Positions 32,840 through 36,674 of a DNA stretch of 36,674 nt are shown one piece after another. This DNA comes from Natronospirales bacterium (lineage in GTDB: Bacteria > Pseudomonadota > Gammaproteobacteria > Natronospirales > REEB76), in assembly GCA_021816765.1 (NCBI GenBank), contig JAKAXB010000017.1, positions 1 through 36,674 on the forward strand, in the 5' to 3' direction. A program made the position numbers and the translations under genes. The notes under the pieces are model-generated. The model ran no database searches and had not been told where the DNA came from. It worked only from the letters and a program-made list of their open reading frames with translations. Positions within the stretch are counted from its first letter, which is position 1, and each line of letters opens with the position of its first letter.

Positions 32840-34527
32840 GTCGCAAGGGTGGAAAGCCGCACCGGCATGCCCCGATAGGCAAGCCGCCAACGATGGAGGT
32901 GAACCTCGAGGAGCTCGCGGCGGTTCTCGAGCGCGCCAAGGGAGCGTTGAGTGCCGAGGATCACGCGAAGCTGACGGCGGCGATGGCAACGCTCGCCTCG
33001 ACGACGCAGATCGTGGCCGAGCTGATCGCACAGCTGCAAGGGAAGAAGACCTCCCTCGAGCGGCTGCGCCGGATGCTCTTTGGATCCCCGACGGAGAAGA
33101 CCGATGAGGTGCTGGGCGAGGAACGCGCCGGTGCGGACCGGCAGGATGGGGCGGTGAGCGCATCGCCCGATGGCGCGGCGGCCCGCAAGAAAGCCCCTGG
33201 CCACGGGCGCAACGCGGCGAGCGCCTACTCTGGGGCCGAGCACATCCGGGTCGCGCACGCGGATCTTTCCCGGGGCGATGCCTGCCCCGGCTGTCCCCAG
33301 GGCAAGGTCTATCCGCTCGAATCCCCCGCGGTGCTGGTGCGCATTACGGGGATGGCGCCGCTTGGGGCGCGGGTATACGCCTGTGATCGGCTGCGCTGCA
33401 ATCTGTGCGGAGAAGTCTACACCGCCGCCGCCGCCCCCGGGGTGGGGAGCGAGAAGTACGATGCGAGCGCCACCGCCATGGTGGGGATGCTGCGCTACGG
33501 CACCGGGCTACCGTTCAATCGCATCGAACAACTGCAGAAAGCGATGCGTGTGCCACTGCCCGCGGCCACGCAGTGGGATCTGGTGAGAGGTGCCCTTCCG
33601 CAGCTCCTTCCCGCACACGAGCAGCTGATCGAGCAGGCCGCCCAAGGCACCCTGGTGCACACCGACGATACGACCATGAAGCTGCTCGAGCTCACCGCCG
33701 AGCAGCGCGCGGCGGCGCTCGGGGAGGATGCCGAGGGGCGCACCGGGGTGTTCACCTCCGGGATCGTCTCGATCGGTGAGGGACGCAAGATCGTGCTGTT
33801 TTTCACCGGCGCGCGCCATGCCGGAGAGAACCTCGCCGAAGTCCTCAAGCGGCGCGCGGCGCAGTTGCCCATCCCGATCCAGATGTGCGATGGCTCATCA
33901 AGCAATACCGCCGGGGACTTCGAGACGCTGCTAGGGAAATGTAACGCGCACGGTCGGCGCAAGTTCGTCGAGCTCGCCGAGCTCTTCCCCGAGCAGGTGC
34001 GTTTTGTGCTCGAGACGCTGCGGGAGGTCTACAAGAGCGATGCCGAGGCACGTACTCGAGAGCTCAGCCCCGCAGAACGGCTGCGACTGCACCAGCGTGA
34101 GAGCGCCCCGCGCATGGCGGCGTTGAAGGAGTGGATGGACCGCCAGCTCACCGAGCGCCTCATCGAACCGAACTCGCGCCTCGGGGAGGCGATCCGGTAT
34201 CTACAAAACCACTGGGATGGGTTGACACTGTTTTTGCGGGTGGAGGGCGTGCCACTCGATAACAACGTGGTCGAAAGAGCGCTGAAGCGGGCGATCCTGC
34301 ACCGTAAAAACTCGTTGTTCTACAAGACGCTCAACGGCGCGAAGGCCGGCGATGTCTTCATGAGTTTGATTTATACCGCGGAACTGAACGGGGTCAATCC
34401 GTTCGAGTACCTCACGGCCCTGCTGCGCCACCCGCTCGAGCTCGCCGAGCGAGCGGGCGAGTGGATGCCCTGGAACTTCGACTCGACGCTCGCGCGTCTG
34501 GAAGCAGGCCCGGACCCGCCCGCATAG
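32836..34527 (+). CDS. tnpC: IS66-family transposase TnpC
   Basis: The 563-residue catalytic protein. N-terminal coiled-coil region (LAQLQGKKTSLERLRRMLFG-like, about residues 30-90); zinc-ribbon cysteines C150/C153 (CPGC) and C188/C191 (CNLC); then the DDE-type domain with D277 (HTDDT), D352 (MCDGSS) and E480 (DNNVVERALKRAILHRKNSL), and the C-terminal VFMSLIYTAELNGVNPFEYL. It is the normal length for the family and shows no frameshift. Translation is coupled to the DUF4338 gene by a 4-bp overlap. In classic IS66 elements tnpC follows tnpA and tnpB on one strand; here those are on the other strand. Confidence 0.95.
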   Translation: MSRKGGKPHRHAPIGKPPTMEVNLEELAAVLERAKGALSAEDHAKLTAAMATLASTTQIVAELIAQLQGKKTSLERLRRMLFGSPTEKTDEVLGEERAGADRQDGAVSASPDGAAARKKAPGHGRNAASAYSGAEHIRVAHADLSRGDACPGCPQGKVYPLESPAVLVRITGMAPLGARVYACDRLRCNLCGEVYTAAAAPGVGSEKYDASATAMVGMLRYGTGLPFNRIEQLQKAMRVPLPAATQWDLVRGALPQLLPAHEQLIEQAAQGTLVHTDDTTMKLLELTAEQRAAALGEDAEGRTGVFTSGIVSIGEGRKIVLFFTGARHAGENLAEVLKRRAAQLPIPIQMCDGSSSNTAGDFETLLGKCNAHGRRKFVELAELFPEQVRFVLETLREVYKSDAEARTRELSPAERLRLHQRESAPRMAALKEWMDRQLTERLIEPNSRLGEAIRYLQNHWDGLTLFLRVEGVPLDNNVVERALKRAILHRKNSLFYKTLNGAKAGDVFMSLIYTAELNGVNPFEYLTALLRHPLELAERAGEWMPWNFDSTLARLEAGPDPPA

Positions 34528-34549
34528 GGATCGGGCCCGAGCCTTCGAG

Positions 34550-34930
34550 TCAGGAGGGTCTCGCTGCGGGCGGCTCGAGGGCAATCCGCCGCCACATCGG
34601 GGCCGCCTGAGCCCGCTGCGGATCCCCGCCCCAGATCAGCGCCGAGAACTCATGCGCCAGCAGCTCCCGGCTGACCGCCCCGGCACCCGCCGGCCAGTAC
34701 CGGAATCTCCCCGCGCTCAGGCGTTTGCTCGCGAGCCAAAATCCTTGGCCGTCGTAAACCAACAGGCGGATCGCCTTCCCCGAGCGGGTGCGAAACACGA
34801 ACATCGTCCCGTCGCCGGGGTTGGCCAATAGCACCGAACGGCAGACCTGCCCCAGCCCATCGATCCCGCGGCGGCCATCGACCGCCTCGATCGCCACCAG
34901 CACGCGCATCTGCGGGGTAATCTGGATCAT
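34550..34930 (-). CDS. tnpB: IS66 accessory protein TnpB
   Basis: A 126-residue TnpB (Orf2) protein: MIQITPQMRVLVAIEAVDGR, RGIDGLGQVCRSVL, GTMFVFRTRSGKAIRLLVYD, GQGFWLASKRLSAGRF. It is required with TnpA and TnpC for IS66 transposition in studied elements, though its mechanism is unclear. The ATG at 34930 overlaps the tnpA stop (ATGA) and matches the family N-terminus. The C-terminal ~25 residues, after FSALIWGGD, are an extension beyond the usual end. Confidence 0.9.
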   Translation of the reverse strand: MIQITPQMRVLVAIEAVDGRRGIDGLGQVCRSVLLANPGDGTMFVFRTRSGKAIRLLVYDGQGFWLASKRLSAGRFRYWPAGAGAVSRELLAHEFSALIWGGDPQRAQAAPMWRRIALEPPAARPS

Positions 34931-35352
34931 GACCGCGCTCCCAAGCCTGCGCGGCACAGCCCCAGCACCACCTCGGTTGCCGCTCCCGCGGGCATCTGCA
35001 CGGAAAAGCGCTGCCCGCCCGGACCCTCGAGAACCAGCCGACAGTCTCCACCGACGGTGAGCGCGCCGCTCAGATCCACGAACTGCGGCGAAGGAGGCTT
35101 CCTCGACCTGCTTGTGCGTGCCTGCCTGGGTCGATCCGCCGCCGCCGCACCGCTGAGGCGTTTGAGCTTGTTGTACTCAAGTCCCAGCACCCGGCTGCTG
35201 CGATGCACCCCGTGCCGGCGCGCCAGCCTGCCCGCCGCAGCCCACGCCCATCCTGGCAGGGCCTTGCCCGGCTGGCTATCACGCCGATACTCATCCAGCC
35301 GTTGCCGCAGACGCACCAGGTCCTGCGGTTGCCCGTTCTCTCTGTTGCCCAT
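34927..35352 (-). CDS. tnpA: IS66 accessory protein TnpA
   Basis: A 141-residue TnpA-like protein. Residues ~30-65 (WAWAAAGRLARRHGVHRSSR followed by VLGLEYNKLKRLSG) resemble the DNA-binding part of IS66 accessory proteins. The C-terminal portion QFVDLSG and CRLVLEGPGGQRFSVQMPAG also fits. GGAGGA lies 4 bases before the ATG at 35352. The gene begins 61 bases inside the right terminal repeat, so its promoter should lie in 35353-35439. Confidence 0.85.
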   Translation of the reverse strand: MGNRENGQPQDLVRLRQRLDEYRRDSQPGKALPGWAWAAAGRLARRHGVHRSSRVLGLEYNKLKRLSGAAAADRPRQARTSRSRKPPSPQFVDLSGALTVGGDCRLVLEGPGGQRFSVQMPAGAATEVVLGLCRAGLGARS

Positions 35353-35413
35353 ACGCTCCTCCAATCGCCCGAATTAGGCGTCAGAGAAACGCTATCAATC
35401 CCGGCCGCCCCCA

Positions 35414-35439
35414 GTCACGCACGCGTGCCGGAAGTACAC
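35414..35439 (-). repeat. IS66 terminal inverted repeat, right
   Basis: Inverted copy of 31796-31821 with 3 mismatches in 26, abutting the right copy of the target duplication. Confidence 0.92.
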
Positions 35440-35447
35440 GAAGCATC
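35440..35447 (+). repeat. Target-site duplication, right copy (GAAGCATC)
   Basis: Exact repeat of 31788-31795. Deleting the element plus one copy joins AAG-CAT to CCG-CTC in frame. Confidence 0.93.
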
Positions 35448-36439
35448 CGCTCTCGCCGGTCAATCTTTCTCTCACCCTTGGACGGCTGGGGTCGGCTTAC
35501 GACCGGCTCGGGAAACATGCGGCTGCGTATGCTGCCTTCCTGCGGGCCAAAAGGGTACTGAGTGGCATGGCGGGGGACGCACCCGAGGACAGCGTGTACG
35601 GCCTTGCTTCCGCCAAACGCATGCGGCGTCTGTTTGGTGTCCTCGTAAAGGATGCCGACACGGAGGCTCGGGAACCTGCGGCGGTTTCTCCCGTGTTCCT
35701 GCTGGGATTCCCCCGTTCCGGCACCACGCTGCTGGATCAGATTCTCTCCTCCCATTCACGCATCGTGGTACTGGAAGAAAAACACACGCTGCAGGACATA
35801 CTCAATGAGTATGCGGTTTCCGATGCGGGGCTCGCGGAATTTGCCGGCTGCGACGGCGCCACGCTGCAACATTATCGCGAGCGTTACTGGGCGCGGGTGG
35901 CGGAATTCATGCCGGGTCGGCCGCCCGATAAACTGTTCGTGGACAAGTTGCCGCTCAATACCCTGCTGCTGCCGCTTATCCGGCGGTTGTTTCCGCAGGC
36001 GCGCTACCTATTCGCCGTGCGTGATCCACGTGATGTGGTGCTCTCCTGCTTCATGCAGAGTTTCGAACCCAATGAGGCGATGCGGCATTTCTTCACCTTG
36101 GAAAGTACGGCGCGTTATTACACCGCCGTCATGGATGTCGGACTGCGGGCATTGCAGGTATTCCCACAGTGTATCCACCGGCTGCGTTACGAGGATCTGG
36201 TGGAGGATACACAGGCCGAAGCAAAACGATTGCTGGCGTTCCTGGGCCTGCACTGGGAGCCACTGGTGCTGGAATTCCACAAGACAGCACGACAGCGGCA
36301 TATCAATACGCCCAGCTACCATCAGGTGGCGCAGCCGATTTACCAAACCTCACGCCAGCGTTGGCGCACCTACGCGAGTTATCTGCAACCGGTTACGGCC
36401 GACCTGCGGCCGTTTATAGAGTATTTCGGTTACACCTGA
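35448..36439 (+). pseudogene. TPR-sulfotransferase, 3' part (PAPS-dependent sulfotransferase domain)
   Basis: The frame resumes VNLSLTLGRLGSAYDRLGKH, the final TPR, and then a complete sulfotransferase domain. The 5'-phosphosulfate loop is FLLGFPRSGTTLLDQIL, the 3'-phosphate region is YLFAVRDPRDVVLSCFMQSF, and the end is TADLRPFIEYFGYT. It lacks its natural start. An ATG at 35567 could begin a 290-residue product with the whole catalytic domain if transcribed from the IS or its flank. Together with 31159-31795 it makes a 542-residue protein. Such proteins sulfate tyrosine or small molecules; the target here is unknown. Confidence 0.9.
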
Positions 36440-36543
36440 ATCCTGACGGATTACACCCTGCAACCTCTGTCGGCCGCACTGCGCGACACACACCTCGCCC
36501 CGCCCCGCTGGGGCAGGCTCCCGATGTCCCGGATAGCGTGTGT

Positions 36544-36674
36544 TCAGTGCGGCGGCTGATAGGGGATGGTTTTGACCGCCGTGCCTGCCGCGGGTGCCGA
36601 GGAGGTGGAGGACATGCCGCTGCCGAGACACTTGTAGATGCCAAAGGTTTGCGCGCCATTGGCCATCGGCGTCA
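36544..36674 (-). CDS. C-terminal end of an unrecognised gene, cut by the window edge
   Basis: A frame entering from the right edge on the minus strand ends GTAVKTIPYQPPH and a TGA at 36544-36546. It includes ANGAQTFGIYKCLGSGMSST. It is low-complexity (Ser/Ala/Thr) and unassigned. Its convergent position after the sulfotransferase is plausible for a real gene, but the evidence is thin. Confidence 0.35.
   Translation of the reverse strand, partial: TPMANGAQTFGIYKCLGSGMSSTSSAPAAGTAVKTIPYQPPH

Larger units (their letters stand above)
31796..35439 (+). mobile_element. Complete IS66-family element carrying a DUF4338 gene, 3,644 bp
   Basis: Ends are defined by 26-bp terminal inverted repeats. The left end begins GTGTCCTTCCGGCGAG (31796-31821). 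The right end, read inward from 35439 to 35414, begins GTGTACTTCCGGCACG. Both continue with CGTGCGTGAC, with 3 mismatches in 26 in total. A perfect 8-bp duplication flanks them. Cargo: DUF4338 and tnpC on the plus strand (4-bp overlap), tnpA and tnpB on the minus strand (4-bp overlap), meeting tail-to-tail at 34528-34549, where TCGGGCCCGA (34531-34540) is a palindrome. All four frames are open. It disrupts a TPR-sulfotransferase gene. Confidence 0.95.

Overview
The window is GC-rich and reads as a gammaproteobacterium, probably near the Xanthomonadales. The lineage call rests on a periplasmic DPP IV, a secreted S10 peptidase array, a TPR-sulfotransferase and a gammaproteobacterial-type PepQ; it is inference, not proof. 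No rRNA, tRNA or CRISPR array was seen.

Layout. (1) 1-3.9 kb is mobile-element debris: the end of an IS5-family element inserted in a quinone oxidoreductase gene, an ISL3-like transposase remnant, an intact cytochrome c/membrane-protein pair, and a decayed REP-associated (Y1) transposase joined tail-to-tail to a truncated PA0069-type radical SAM gene that carries the front of an intein. (2) 4-15.1 kb holds a TonB-C lipoprotein, an MFS transporter coupled to a dipeptidyl peptidase IV, and four consecutive S10 serine carboxypeptidase paralogs on the minus strand. (3) 15.3-26.8 kb is a metal-resistance block. A MerR-type promoter fires a minus-strand operon (P1B ATPase with a YPC motif, HMA metallochaperone, CcdA-cupredoxin fusion). 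A thioredoxin-like protein and the MerR-family regulator lie divergently, followed by a small exported protein and a CusCBA-type RND efflux system. (4) 27-30 kb returns to peptidases: a fifth S10 paralog and PepQ. (5) 30.2-36.4 kb holds an aldo/keto reductase overlapping a TPR-sulfotransferase gene, which is split by a complete 3,644-bp IS66-family element.

The peptidases (DPP IV, five S10 enzymes, PepQ) and the MFS transporter make a coherent peptide-scavenging set: extracytoplasmic trimming from both ends, uptake, then cytoplasmic cleavage of Xaa-Pro dipeptides. The metal block lies inside this set and is bordered by a truncated MFS gene, so it may have been inserted later.

Most notable: the IS66 element has exact ends, 26-bp terminal inverted repeats and a perfect 8-bp target duplication. 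It carries a DUF4338 (DruA-like) gene overlapping tnpC by 4 bp, with tnpA and tnpB on the opposite strand. Removing it with one target copy restores a 542-aa TPR-sulfotransferase frame. Second is the intein start placed exactly at the third cysteine of a radical SAM cluster motif.
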